From contig RPFO01001440.1 in the NCBI GenBank assembly GCA_009746045.1, positions 1 through 54,335 on the forward strand: DNA of 54,335 nt. The letters are read 5' to 3'. The notes beneath the pieces were generated by a model. That model was given only the letters and a program-made list of their open reading frames with translations. It was not told the DNA's origin and searched no databases. Below, one piece after another: positions 21,274-32,002 of this stretch. Position 1 is the stretch's first letter. Each line of letters begins with the position of its first letter. The DNA is from Mesostigma viride. Lineage: Eukaryota > Streptophyta > Mesostigmatophyceae > Mesostigmatales > Mesostigmataceae. The translations under genes and the position numbers were made by a program.

Positions 21274-21462
21274 CTAGCATGCTTCCCGCGTTTGCAAACA
21301 CGCGGGCGCTGCCCCACGGGAGGGGGTTCGTTGTCCTCTATGACCTGGGCCCACTTGGCCTTGTCCATCATCTTGTTCCAAATCACGGAGAGGCCTCGCC
21401 CCCCCATGTCCTCTACTAGCCGAGGACTTATGCTCACGGGACGCAGTCACGTGTTTATTCAT
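21274..21462 (-). pseudogene. Possible LINE ORF fragment
   Basis: Minus strand reads VEDMGGRGLSVIWNKMMDKAKWAQVIEDNEPPP in pieces, rich in charged residues. It is flanked by repeated CGAGGACTTATGCTCACG and GCAGTCACGTGT motifs also found next to the GATG tract and near 22,690. It lies among LINE remnants, which suggests that origin; the domain itself is not recognised. Confidence 0.3.
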
Positions 21463-21496
21463 TAATGGCCCTGTACGCAGTCACGTGTACATTAAT

Positions 21497-22160
21497 ACAT
21501 TAATTAATTAATTAATGTATTAATGGCCCTGAGAAGGGGGCCTATGGTTTTTAACACATTCTGGGCTACAACCTGCAGGTGGGGTGTGTGAACAGCCACC
21601 TTCTCTGGGTGCACAAGTTGCACCTGCACCTCCATGTACATTCCAGCAGCTAAGGTGCCGACATGGGGTGGAAGATCATTGTGGCTAGGTAAGAGCTAGG
21701 GCATGACATCTCAGCAGAGAGTAACTCTCTGCATGTGCAATTAATTAATTAATTAATTATCAACATCACTCCGTTGGAAGTCAATGTAGCACATATCCCT
21801 GAGAAGGGGCATATGGCTTTAATACATCCTAGGCTACTTCATGCAAGGGTGGGAATGTAAGCTACCCTTGCTCTAGGTGCACCAGGGCACCCGCACCACC
21901 ATGCTGTCTCAGGTTCAACCCGCCTAAGGGGGGGATCCTGGCACGGGGGAGGAAGATCATCATGGCTATACAAGAGCTAGGACATGGCTTCTCGACAGAG
22001 AGCATCTCTCTGCATGGCATAGCATGGCTAAATTCTTAATGCAACATCCATGGGGGTCCCATTATAGGCATGGCTTGGCTAAATTCTGAAGGCAACATCC
22101 ATGGGGGCCATTATGGGCGCACATGCGCGTGGGCCACATGCTAGGCTAAGCCTTACTAAT
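21497..22160 (-). repeat. Two diverged tandem copies of a LINE 3' tail
   Basis: A unit of about 270 bp (CCTGAGAAGGGGnCATATGGnTTTAA ... GAAGATCATnnTGGCTA ... GCAGAGAGnAnCTCTCTGCATG) occurs at about 21,527-21,745 and again at about 21,797-22,020. A TTAATTAATTAA tract lies at the outer end of each. They lie directly downstream of the ORF1 remnant at 22,184 and probably form its 3' UTR plus a second truncated copy. No coding potential seen. Confidence 0.55.
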
Positions 22161-22183
22161 CTACACTGCTGGTATATATATTC

Positions 22184-22651
22184 CTAGTCTGAGGTGGCAG
22201 GAGGGGGCTGCCAGGGCTTGTGGTCGACGTGGATGACCGCCCCCCTCCAGTATACCGGCTTCCCCCTTGCGCTCTGCCGGAGCTGAAGGTAGGTCGGCCA
22301 TAGCTCGCGTCGCCGCTGTTGCTGGGCCAGGGTCAAGTCGTCGTCCAGCGTGAAGCGAGTCTCCGAGAGCTTCTTGCGGCATTTAAGGAACTCCAGCTTG
22401 TCCGCCATGTACTTAAAGGTGAGGAGCACGGGTGCCGGGCCAGCCTTCCCCCGCGCGCAGGGGAGGCGGACAGCCGACATGTCCAGCTCACCAGTGAGTA
22501 ACATGGGGGCAAGAATGGTGCACTTAAATGCCTCAAGAAGGCTCGTGGAGGTCTCACCTGCCGGCTGGTCGAAGTGCTTGACGATGACACTGCATGTGCA
22601 AAGCATGACTAAATACTCTAAAGCTAATGCGTCATGGTCACAGATAGGCAT
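22184..22651 (-). pseudogene. LINE ORF1 C-terminal domain, second copy
   Basis: 155-residue reading whose last 90 residues (GPAPVLLTFKYMADKLEFLK ... FTLDDDLTLAQQQRRRELWP) match the C-terminal domain of the 19,250-20,737 remnant at the same motif positions, with different flanking sequence. The first 60 residues are probably read-through of an unrelated sequence. It is 5'-truncated, as is usual for LINE copies, and is followed downstream by the TTAA-tailed repeats. Confidence 0.55.
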
Positions 22652-23167
22652 GGGACGAATTAGCTAATCCCCTTCCCATGCCACTGAGGACTAATGCGCT
22701 CACCTGACGCAGACTACGTGTAAAAAATTGAATGAAATAATCGATATGTAGATGTTTCAACAAGGGATCCATCTGGCAGGTCATCCTTCAAATTCGTCAC
22801 CAGAGGTGTGCACTGGGATAGTTCCCCATGATTTCTACACAGCCACAGGTTTTTAAAAATGAACAAAATGATGTTCCAAACAACTGTTCCCTGCTAAGGT
22901 CACTGTTGCCTGCTCAGTAGAAAGTCAGTGCACGCCAGTGCACATAAAACACTTGTTGCTTCGGCCACATTCCACCTGAAACCTGCTCGCCAGGCCGGTC
23001 TTGAGAGCAGTCCAGCAGAATTGGGCAGCAAGTTGGGTGACTCCGGCGCAGGCTGAGGTCGCTACTGGGAAAATGGCAACGCCTGCCTGATCGAAGGTTG
23101 TGGCAAGGCGCCATTACCAGGAGGCGCTGTGAGCTCCACACCCATCGGTTCATTCTCCCTTACCTCT
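22652..23167. other. Intergenic, downstream of the ammonium transporter
   Basis: About 515 bp without a supported gene. It begins with CACTGAGGACTAATGCGCTCACCTGACGCAG, related to motifs near 21,415. On the minus strand it should hold the transporter's 3' UTR; I see no clear poly(A) signal. Confidence 0.4.
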
Positions 23168-24279
23168 TTATCTCCTGCCATCTTCCTGGCCAGTGTCTTT
23201 TCTCCCGTCGCTCACACCCCCCAGCTTGGTGTGCCCAACGGACCCCTCACCAGGCGTCACACTCTCAGGGACGGCTGCAGGGACATCCAGGGACAGTCGC
23301 CGCATCTCCATCGAGTTCCAGCGCCTCTCAAAGGGCGGACGGCTCACGTCCGGCGAGGTGCGGGCTGACCCTGGGCTTCTCCCCAGCATGAGGTCGCCAC
23401 TTGGGCGTGACGCGAGCAGATCCTTGCTCCCTGCGGGCGCAGCCTGCTGCTGCTCCTGCTGCTCCTGCTGCTGCTGGGCACGCTTGCTGGCAGCGCCGTG
23501 CTTGCGGAACGGCCGTCGCACCATCCGCCAGCATAAAACCGTGCGGACACCCCCCAGCTTTCGGTTGCCCTCGTCTGTTCCTTGGGCTGCGCTACTCGGG
23601 ACGGCTATCCCGCCGTGCTCTGACCCATGACGACTCGTGAGGCGGCTCTCGAGAACCGCCATGCGATACGCGGCGCCGCCGTGGTGGAGCGCGTCGAAGC
23701 CCTTGATTTCCCTCTCCGGGCTGACGCGCAGCAACTTGAACCTAGCCAGGGTGTAGAAGAGCATGCCGTTGCACGTGCACGTCCACGCGGTGATGGCGAC
23801 GGCGGCCAGCAGCTGCATCCCAAACTGCTTCCATCCGCCACCGTATAAGAGCCCGTAGTCGTTGGGGGAGACACCGTACGCAGTGGCGGTGTTGTGGTGG
23901 GTGCCCAGCAAGCCGGGGACCAGGAGCCCAAAGAAGCCGTTGACGCCGTTGACAGAGACGGCATCGGTGGGGTCATCGATGTGCAGCCAGCCCTCAATGA
24001 TGACCTTGCCAAAGATGACCTGAAGGCACCCTGCAATCAAGCCGACGACGACAGCGGCCCACGGTTCGATCACCGATGCCCCGGCGGTGATGGAGACGAG
24101 TCCTGAGATGATCCCATTGAGCATCGCGTCGAGCGAGGCCTCTCTGTTGCGCTTGACAATCATGAGCGTGAACAGTGCGGAGATAGCGGCGGCCGAGGGC
24201 GCCAGCGAGGTCACGACCGCCACCTTCTCGGATACCGCCATCATGCCGACAAAGCGGGGCGTGGATGTGCAGTTGAATC
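23168..24279 (-). CDS. Ammonium transporter exon 6 (C-terminal half)
   Basis: Begins after CCGGCAG with [13 protein letters not shown]; contains [19 protein letters not shown] and the last spans ([20 protein letters not shown]). Then comes a cytosolic tail of about 190 residues with a Gln/Glu-rich run, Ser/Arg-rich patches and the stop at 23,168-23,170. Confidence 0.87.
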
Positions 24280-27200
24280 CTGCCGGGTGGGCAAAGGCGA
24301 GGCAACACAAAAAATCGACAAACACATTTGGGGTGGAGGCGAGGGTACAAGATTGACTATGTGTGGTGTGCATCGAGAAAAAGTGGCAGGATGGGGACGA
24401 GGGAAAGCATAACAGGAAAAGGAATGGGGAGGCCTGGAACCTTCCGCGGGCTGCAGGTATTATGCTCGGGGCAAAGTTGCGCAGCTAGCATGCACAATGC
24501 CGGGTGTCTTGGTGGGAAAAGGCTAGGTTTATAGGACCCGCCCATAGCAAACCAAAGCCCTGCATTACATCGGGAGGCGGGTTCATGTGGCCTTCCACCC
24601 ACCATCACCAAACAGGACACATGTAGAGAACCACGCGTCACTCTGCTGATCACCAAACAGGACACATGTAGAGAACCACGCGTCACTCTGCTGACCACCA
24701 AACAGGACACATGTAGAGAACCACGCGTCACTCTGCTGATCACCAAACAGGACACATGTAGAGAACCACGCGCCACTCTGCTGATCACCAAACAGGACAC
24801 ATGTAGAGAACCACGCGTCACTCTGCTGATCACCAAACAGGACACATGTAGAGAACCACGCGTCACTCTGCTGACCACCAAACAGGACACATGCAGCGAA
24901 CCACGCGCCACTCTGCTGACCACCAAACAGGACACATGCAGCGAACCACGCGCCACTCTGCTGATCACCAAACAGGACACATGCAGCGAACCACGCGTCA
25001 CTCTGCTGACCACCAAACAGGACACATGCAGCGAACCACGCGTCACTCTGCTGACCACCAAACAGGACACATGCAGCGAACCACGCGCCACTCTGCTGAT
25101 CACCAAACAGGACACATGCAGCGAACCACGCGTCACTCTGCTGATCACCAAACAGGACACATGTAGCGAACCACGCGCCACTCTGCTGACCACCAAACAG
25201 GACACATGCAGAGAACCACGCGTCACTCTGCTGATCACCAAACAGGACACATGCAGCGAACCACGCGCCACTCTGCTGACCACCAAACAGGACACATGTA
25301 GCGAACCACGCGCCACTCTGCTGACCACCAAACAGGACACATGCAGAGAACCACGCGTCACTCTGCTGATCACCAAACAGGACACATGCAGCGAACCACG
25401 CGCCACTCTGCTGATCACCAAACAGGACACATGTAGAGAACCACGCGTCACTCTGCTGACCACCAAACAGGACACATGTAGAGAACCACGCGCCACTCTG
25501 CTGATCACCAAACAGGACACATGTAGAGAACCACGCGTCACTCTGCTGACCACCAAACAGGACACATGCAGAGAACCACGCGTCACTCTGCTGATCACCA
25601 AACAGGACACATGTAGAGAACCACGCGTCACTCTGCTGATCACCAAACAGGACACATGTAGAGAACCACGCGCCACTCTGCTGATCACCAAACAGGACAC
25701 ATGCAGCGAACCACGCGCCACTCTGCTGACCACCAAACAGGACACATGCAGAGAACCACGCGTCACTCTGCTGATCACCAAACAGGACACATGCAGCGAA
25801 CCACGCGCCACTCTGCTGATCACCAAACAGGACACATGTAGAGAACCACGCATCACTCTGCTGACCACCAAACAGGACACATGTAGCGAACCACGCGCCA
25901 CTCTGCTGACCACCAAACAGGACACATGCAGAGAACCACGCGTCACTCTGCTGATCACCAAACAGGACACATGTAGAGAACCACGCGTCACTCTGCTGAT
26001 CACCAAACAGGACACATGTAGCGAACCACGCGCCACTCTGCTGATCACCAAACAGGACACATGTAGAGAACCACGCGTCACTCTGCTGAACCGCATAAAT
26101 AAGCCGAACTGGTCTCTAGTGACCGGTGTGCTGAACGGAATTGAATATTAATCTGCCCTTGGCTTGGGGGCCGAGTGTGTGCATTAGAGATTCAGGTCAA
26201 GGTTGCAGCACTCGCACAGGGCGGAGGCAAGCACAAGGCATAATACTCTTTCCACAAGTGCAAGGTGCCAGCACTCGCACAGGGCGGAGGCAAGCACAAG
26301 GCATACCACTCTTCCCACTAACGCAATGTTCCAGCACGAGCACGTGGCGGAAGCAAGCACAAGGCATACCACTCTTCCCACTAACGCAATGTTCCAGCAC
26401 GAGCACGTGAGGTCACTTGCCTTCCTGCTTCCCAAAGTGGTCACCGCATGATGCTGCTGAAACGGGTCACCTGATTACTGCTTGTGTTAGGCGCACGAGT
26501 TCCTTTGCCTCGCAGGTGCCTCGCTGCGCCCGTGGGCTGATGTGATCATGGCACGTCTTCACCATCCGGTCTTTGATGAGAATGAACCGGATGATCACAC
26601 CTGGTTCGTTCTCATTTATATAATATGTTATATCCATTCTCAATTTTATCATGGACAAGATGAGTGACTGGGCTCTCCGCAGATGCTGTGAGCAAGAGGT
26701 TGCCACGTGTCTGCTGCCGCACGTACCATACCAGGAGAACCACAGGATGAAGGCCCCCAGCGCGGAGAGCGGTGTGCTGTGGCCTGGTGGATGTATGTGC
26801 CGGGGGGAGGGGGGGTTGACACAATAGAGAGACGGGGGGGGGACACGAAGCAGTGAAGGGGCACCACATTTTCAGCTTGATTTCTATTGAGACAAAAGCC
26901 TTTATGTTGTGGCACACAGAACAGTTAAGAGACATGCCAATTATGACAAGACCATAACACAGGGTCATGCGACTGTAAGTTAAATCATCAACGAAGGTGG
27001 CAGCGATGACGTCTGCGTACGGTGTAGCCGTCAGGGCATCAGTGGTGCTCCTTGTTGTCCTTGTCACTCGCTGTGGCCTTGAGATGTGGGCGACATGCTC
27101 CTTAAGGTGACGGTCCTGGCGCAATTCTTTTGTGCCAAAACAATTTGCGGTTCCCGTCCGTACCGTGAAAAAGTGCGGTGCGCGCACCCCTACTGGGGCT

Positions 27201-30200
27201 GGCCATGGCGATGTGCTTCAGACAAAACTAGACAAAGCTAGCATGCGGAATCGAGAAAAATTCTGCGAATCTAAAAGACGATGAGTTTGTGATGTTGTTT
27301 CTAAGCGGAGTTTGTGCGATTTACAATGTCGATGAATTGCTGTGGACCGTCTATTGTTCCCCTTGGTTGGGAAATAAGTGGATCTGGCTTTCTAGGGTGT
27401 ATTTGCATTGGACAGCTTCGGTTTTCTCTGAATATAGTTTAATTAAAGCATGCGGGAAAGATAGGGCTGCTAGGCCTTGGCCTGCATGTGGAAGGCTGTC
27501 TGCGACATGGGCTGACTAATTCAATCTGTACAAAGGGTTTCCTGCTCGCCCGAATTTTCCTTGGATGACCCAGTTGTTTATAAGGGTCGGTGGCTATTAA
27601 TTAGTGGTCTGAAAAAATTAATTGTAGGTTTTATACGACTTGCTTGCAAAGATTCGTATTTGGTTGCACCGGCTGAGATTAGCTGGGGACCTGTATAGTC
27701 GGCTGGTTGCTTAACGAATCTTTGACTGATTTGGTTTTTTTAGTGAGTCGTGATTAATTATTGTATAGTGGACTCGGATCGGCCCAAGGGATGGATGGGC
27801 GAGTTTTATGTTTGTCAGTCTTGAGAACCTTGTACGACTACCTGTACGGTTAACGCACTAGCCTGGGGGTGCGTGGCCACGTTATTTGTAGTGGCGTTTT
27901 CAGCACTGTTCAGGCCGGCGCGTGACGCATGCCGGTGTTACTTAATTTTGAATGATGTCAGCTTGTGAGTCGGCGGACCATACCTTAAGCAACCTAGGCT
28001 GCCAATGATCCGCAATTGTTTCTTTTCCCTCACTCCCACCCTGGAGGCTTCTTGCTTTCGCGTGCGGATTGAGAAACCTTAAGGCCACTGATAACCGCTG
28101 CATTTGTGGCAGGGCTCACACCATAAACCTGTAATATGCTTAGGAGTGTTGGCTAGGCATGTAGAGCTACCTGCCTTGTTGCTGTGCACAAACGCATAAG
28201 GTTGCCTGTGCCGAGGTAAGGCAAGGGCACATGAGGTGCCCAGCCATCTCCTTGTACGTTGCGCTCGAATTAGGCATGGTCTGGAGCCTTTTGGATGGCG
28301 TAGGAAGTGTTAAGTGTAGCGTGCCTTAATCAATATAGTCATCCTCAGCGTCTGCACAGGTGGACTGCCCAACGTTATTTCCTCCACATTTGTTGTCAGA
28401 ATGAGCTCAAACTTTGAGGGCTGCTGTTTCCCTATGTCTAGTGTTTGCTTTTATCAATTATTTCCCCAGGGCTAAATGATGTGTTAATGATTTGTTTTAT
28501 TTTTTACCACCCTGAAAAGTATGTCTTTAGGGGGGGAAATTAATTACTAACGGAATAATGATTATTTTGGGGCGCCAATAAGGTGGAAAAATTGCGAACT
28601 CGGAGAACTAAATGAAAATATATTGAAACATGCAAATGAAACATGACCCCAATGTTCTAGGCAAAATGGGTCATAAATAGCGTCTTTTGCTATTTTTAGC
28701 GCAATACCGGTGGATAATTGTGTCACCACCCTCAACCAGTGGTGGGATGGGCCCCCATACACCCTACTTACATGCCAGAATCATCTCTTGGGTACCCAGT
28801 AGGCCAGCCCTGCATGTTATTCCATGATATGTATTATGGGGGGCTGGCATGGGACCTTCACCTTAATAGTTTTCTTGTGGTAATATTGGCGGGCTGCACT
28901 CACCTTTTATGTCGTTGGGCTGGCCACTCGCGCTGAATTTCCCGATCCGAGGCCCCAAGAAATACGTCGCCATGAGCGCAGCAGACCCCCCCGTGAGGTT
29001 CACCACGCCACTGCCTGACAAGTCAATGACCCCGTTGGCAGCAAGTGTGACGGGCACTTTGGTCCCTGACAGCCAGCCATCGGAGCTCCACACCCAGTGC
29101 ACCACGACTGGGTATATGAACCCAGTGATTGCGCAGGTGTAGATGGCATATGCGCGGAAGCGGCATCGCTCCGCCACGGCCCCCGACACGACAGTGGCTG
29201 CCGAGGCCGCAAACGCCCATGAGAAGCTGTGGGGGGGCGAGGGGGAGATGTTGTGGGGGGGGGAGGACGGTGGCTAACCGTTGGCTTGGTACCACGGGGT
29301 AGGGCAGCAAGAGGGGGGCATGCAAACAGGTGTGTGGGTGCGTGGGAGTGTAGGTTCGTGCAAGGGGTTCACATTCAGGTAAACTAGTAAAATTCCATTA
29401 GTAACTCACAGTGGCCGTCCAGGCCTATCGACGCATCGCCTATCGTCGCAATGCAGACTACTAGTAGGCGTGAGACACGAGAGGCGATGCGTCACGTTCA
29501 TCACCTGTTCAGGAATGCCTCACGGTAGTACTCTATTGATACCTAAGTGGTCAGGTACCAACAATCAGCCTCTCAATTAATACTACCGCCCAAACTGTCC
29601 GCCGGGAACCGCCGTACCCTCCCTAATGGTCCCGCCCTCACAGCATTAGCGTAGTAATAGTATTGTTTGTACCCTAATTAGGTCCCGCTCTCACTGCATC
29701 AGCGTAGTAATAGTATTATTTGTACCCTAATTAGGTCCCGCCCTCACAGCATTAGCGCAGTAATAGTATTATTTGTACCCTAATTAGGTCCCGCCCTCAC
29801 AGCATCAGCGTAGTAATGGTATTAGTGTACCGTACCAGTACCTGAGAGATCAGGTACCACCAGGATGCCTCTCAGTTAACACTGCCCCACCAGTCCTGGG
29901 GCAGTATTAGCGCAGTATTAGCGCAGTCGTCCGTAGCAGTACCTGAGAGGTCAGATACCATCAGGCTGCCTTCGAGTTGTTGCTACTATCCCCTCTTGGT
30001 TGTTGAGATGCCACCAGGGAACCAGCCTCGGTGCGAGTAGTAGTAATACTGGTACCCGACATTGCAAGAGTATTATCCCACTATCCTACCGGACCCTAGT
30101 CTTGTGGACTAGGACAACCCAGGAGAGTGGAGCATTCAAAGCACATGTGGACGCAAACCAACCGAACAACCTGCATGCATGAAACTTCGGCCCTTACATC

Positions 30201-32002
30201 TACTCCGACTAGTAGTTGCCGTTTGCACTTACAACCTACCAACCAATTGTTGCAATTTAAACTTACAACCACTCCGACCAGTAGTTTCCGTAATTATGGT
30301 CATTTGGGTTGGTCCCTTTCTCCCCGAACTCGTCGTCTGACAGCAAAAAATCCCTCCCGCCAATAAAACCGTTGGCGTTCTTCCCTTTCACGCCATACGC
30401 CAAGGGGTACCCGACCACCCACCAGACGATGCACCCAAGGCAGGCGTCCATGACGTTCTTGAATAGCTGCACGCATTCATTGATTAAAAACACGTGGTCC
30501 CGTTGGGAAGACATGAAGACCATTAACGGTAATGATCGAAGTGCTTTCTAACCCTGGGTGTACATGTGCGATCGAAGCGGTAGCTGCAGGAATGCGCATT
30601 CAGCGGAAAAGTCAAATCAAACAGCGCCGCATGCGGATACATGTTTTTATTAATATATTTTTTGAAAATTTATATCAACAGAAAGATAATATTAATACTT
30701 AATTATAATTTAGTTAAAGCACATTCTAATGATGACGTGGCGGCCACTTACCACATTCTGAGCGCGCACGATGTGACGTCACAGGAACATTTCCCCAATT
30801 GCCAAACGGAAGCCCATGTTGTGGCGCAGGGTGAAGGCCGTTCGGGGTGCACCCCAACACCATGGTGCATGCGCACACCATGCCACAGAGTGGCAAGGAC
30901 AAGAAAAGCCAATTAATGAGGTAGGTTCAGGATAGCAAAGCTTCTAGATGATATTCCTGTGGGTGCACAGTCAAGATGTGGAAACGGTTTACTGAGGGCA
31001 GGGTGTTCCCGAGCTTGCACCATCCGAAGAAGGTAACCCTGGGGGGAGTCTTCACCCAGGAAAACAGACAATTACAGTAGGCTTGCTGAAATGGGGATGA
31101 TACGAGCAGGAAACTTGCAAAGAGAGGAGAGAAGAATGGGAAACAAATATACTCCTTTTCAAAAGGCATGGAGTCATGGGTACCCTTAAGGAATGGCTTG
31201 TGAATATTACAAGGGGACGATGCGACCTGACATCAGCCTGGTGTTCAACAGAAGATACTGGCTTTCAGATGTGGCTTCTAAACACCCTCGCAATCCAGGG
31301 CTACCCTTTTCCAATGACCAGAAGAGTAGGTATGCAGCACAATGCAAGCTTGGACATCTCGTTACTTGTTACCTCAGGCATTGCTGACAGCCTTTGGGAA
31401 TGTCGACAGATGCTCTCAAAGTCAGGGCAGGGCTACAGCTTCACTTAGATGGCTAGCATCTGCATGCATTAACGCAGTGATCCGGGAGATTGCCCCGATG
31501 TTCTTGTCTTACACCCGGTACCGCTGTATTTCTCTGTTTGAATGCCATTATTGCCGAGGATTACCCAAACGCCCAGCAGTAACATAATTATTACGGGCAA
31601 ACTACGAGATGCCATCTTTACATAGACTGACGTACTTACCTTAACAATGATGAGCCGCAAACAGGGCGTGAATTGCAAAAATTGCAACAGGACGTGAATT
31701 TCATACCTGGGTGTTCTTAGATCGGACCGCCCCTGCCTCCATCATAGCGTAACCGGATTGCATAAAAAAGACTGCACACCAGTAAAAGCCGCAAAGGCGA
31801 GGCAGAGAAATAAGCAATTCAATGGTAAAGCTGCCTGTGGAGATAACCATGTCTACCATACGCGTGGGTGTAAACAGAAAAGCAAAATCAATTGTTAGTA
31901 CTCACCGTAAGTCGCCCCGAATAGCTTCCAGTAACCGTTCAGATCAACTTCGACTTGGCTGACACGTGCGGCAGTGAGTGCAAGGTCGGGATGATCCGCC
32001 AT
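23168..32002 (-). CDS. Ammonium transporter (AMT/MEP family), six exons, both pore His replaced by Asn
   Basis: Exons on the minus strand: 32002-31906, 31834-31707, 30466-30267, 29226-28904, 26783-26727, 24279-23168. All introns are GT-AG, phases agree, and the joined frame is 638 codons. It encodes a plasma-membrane-type ammonium channel of the AMT/MEP/Rh superfamily with about 11 membrane spans and an unusually long C-terminal tail (Gln-rich stretch, basic patches). Signature pieces: [61 protein letters not shown]. The Asp of the pore motif (DLSGSG) and the Phe residues lining the vestibule are kept, but the twin histidines are Asn (GVVN in exon 4, SVNG in exon 6). Intron 5 holds a large minisatellite. 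Confidence 0.88.
24603..26088 (-). repeat. 45-bp minisatellite, about 33 copies, in intron 5
   Basis: Unit GATCACCAAACAGGACACAT plus GTAGAGAACCACGCGTCACT plus CTGCT. Units vary mainly at four two-state sites (GATC/GACC, TGTAG/TGCAG, AGAGA/AGCGA, CGTCA/CGCCA). Because 45 is a multiple of 3, one minus-strand frame stays open for 579 codons ([15 protein letters not shown] repeats), but it is intronic. Confidence 0.95.
26203..26410. repeat. 63-bp tandem repeat in intron 5
   Basis: Just over three units spaced at 63 bp (CAGCAC at 26,206, 26,269, 26,332, 26,395), containing GGCGGAGGCAAGCACAAGGC. It is separated from the 45-bp array by about 110 bp. Confidence 0.85.
26727..26783 (-). CDS. Ammonium transporter exon 5 (57 bp microexon)
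   Basis: Between CCACCAG and GTACGT. Encodes [18 protein letters not shown], bridging exon 4 and the GFN of exon 6 exactly in phase. Easily missed because every long ORF over it is in another frame. Confidence 0.82.
26784..28903 (-). other. Ammonium transporter intron 4
   Basis: 2.1-kb intron with GTGAGT donor and CCACCAG acceptor. It includes G-rich runs at 26,800-26,845. I find no embedded gene; the short ORFs at 27,289 and 28,562 have no recognisable content. Confidence 0.6.
28904..29226 (-). CDS. Ammonium transporter exon 4 (carries GVVN)
   Basis: Starts after CCACAG with [13 protein letters not shown]; includes [19 protein letters not shown] and [17 protein letters not shown], where the family has His at the Asn after VV. 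Ends DIK plus one base at donor GTGAGT. Confidence 0.88.
29627..29822. repeat. 53-bp tandem repeat in intron 3
   Basis: About 3.7 units spaced at 53 bp (GTAATAG at 29,654, 29,707, 29,760; GTAATGG at 29,813) containing GTACCCTAATTAGGTCCCGC. Nearby are GGTAC-rich inverted motifs (GGTACCAACA, AGGTACCACC). Confidence 0.8.
30267..30466 (-). CDS. Ammonium transporter exon 3
   Basis: Starts after GTGCAG with [20 protein letters not shown] (second span), then a hydrophilic loop [16 protein letters not shown], ending NYWSEW plus two bases at donor GTAAGT. Confidence 0.85.
31707..31834 (-). CDS. Ammonium transporter exon 2 (first membrane span)
   Basis: Enters in phase 1 after CCACAG. Encodes the conserved [19 protein letters not shown] span and RSKNTQ. 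Ends in phase 0 at donor GTATGA. Confidence 0.82.
31906..32002 (-). CDS. Ammonium transporter exon 1
   Basis: ATG at 32,002; encodes [16 protein letters not shown] and on to GATY, an N-terminal extension before the first membrane span. Donor GTGAGT at 31,905. Intron 1 is only 71 bp, with CTAAC as a possible branch site and CCACAG acceptor. Confidence 0.75.

Noticed and set aside
20658-21277. Long MDGW / PSIH repeat proteins
   Set aside because: Six-frame translation of the GATG microsatellite. The same applies to the TATG (1-110, 707-816) and CCAC (33,795-33,968) tracts.
24603-26088. CRISPR array
   Set aside because: Units are contiguous 45-mers without unique spacers, and the host is eukaryotic.
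24357-26096. 579-codon minus-strand ORF of 15-residue repeats ([15 protein letters not shown])
   Set aside because: It is the open frame of a 45-bp minisatellite inside an intron; all changes between units are tandem-repeat variants and there is no non-repeat coding sequence of note.
26612-27187. 191-codon minus-strand ORF
   Set aside because: It overlaps transporter exon 5 in the wrong frame and is otherwise low-complexity intron sequence.
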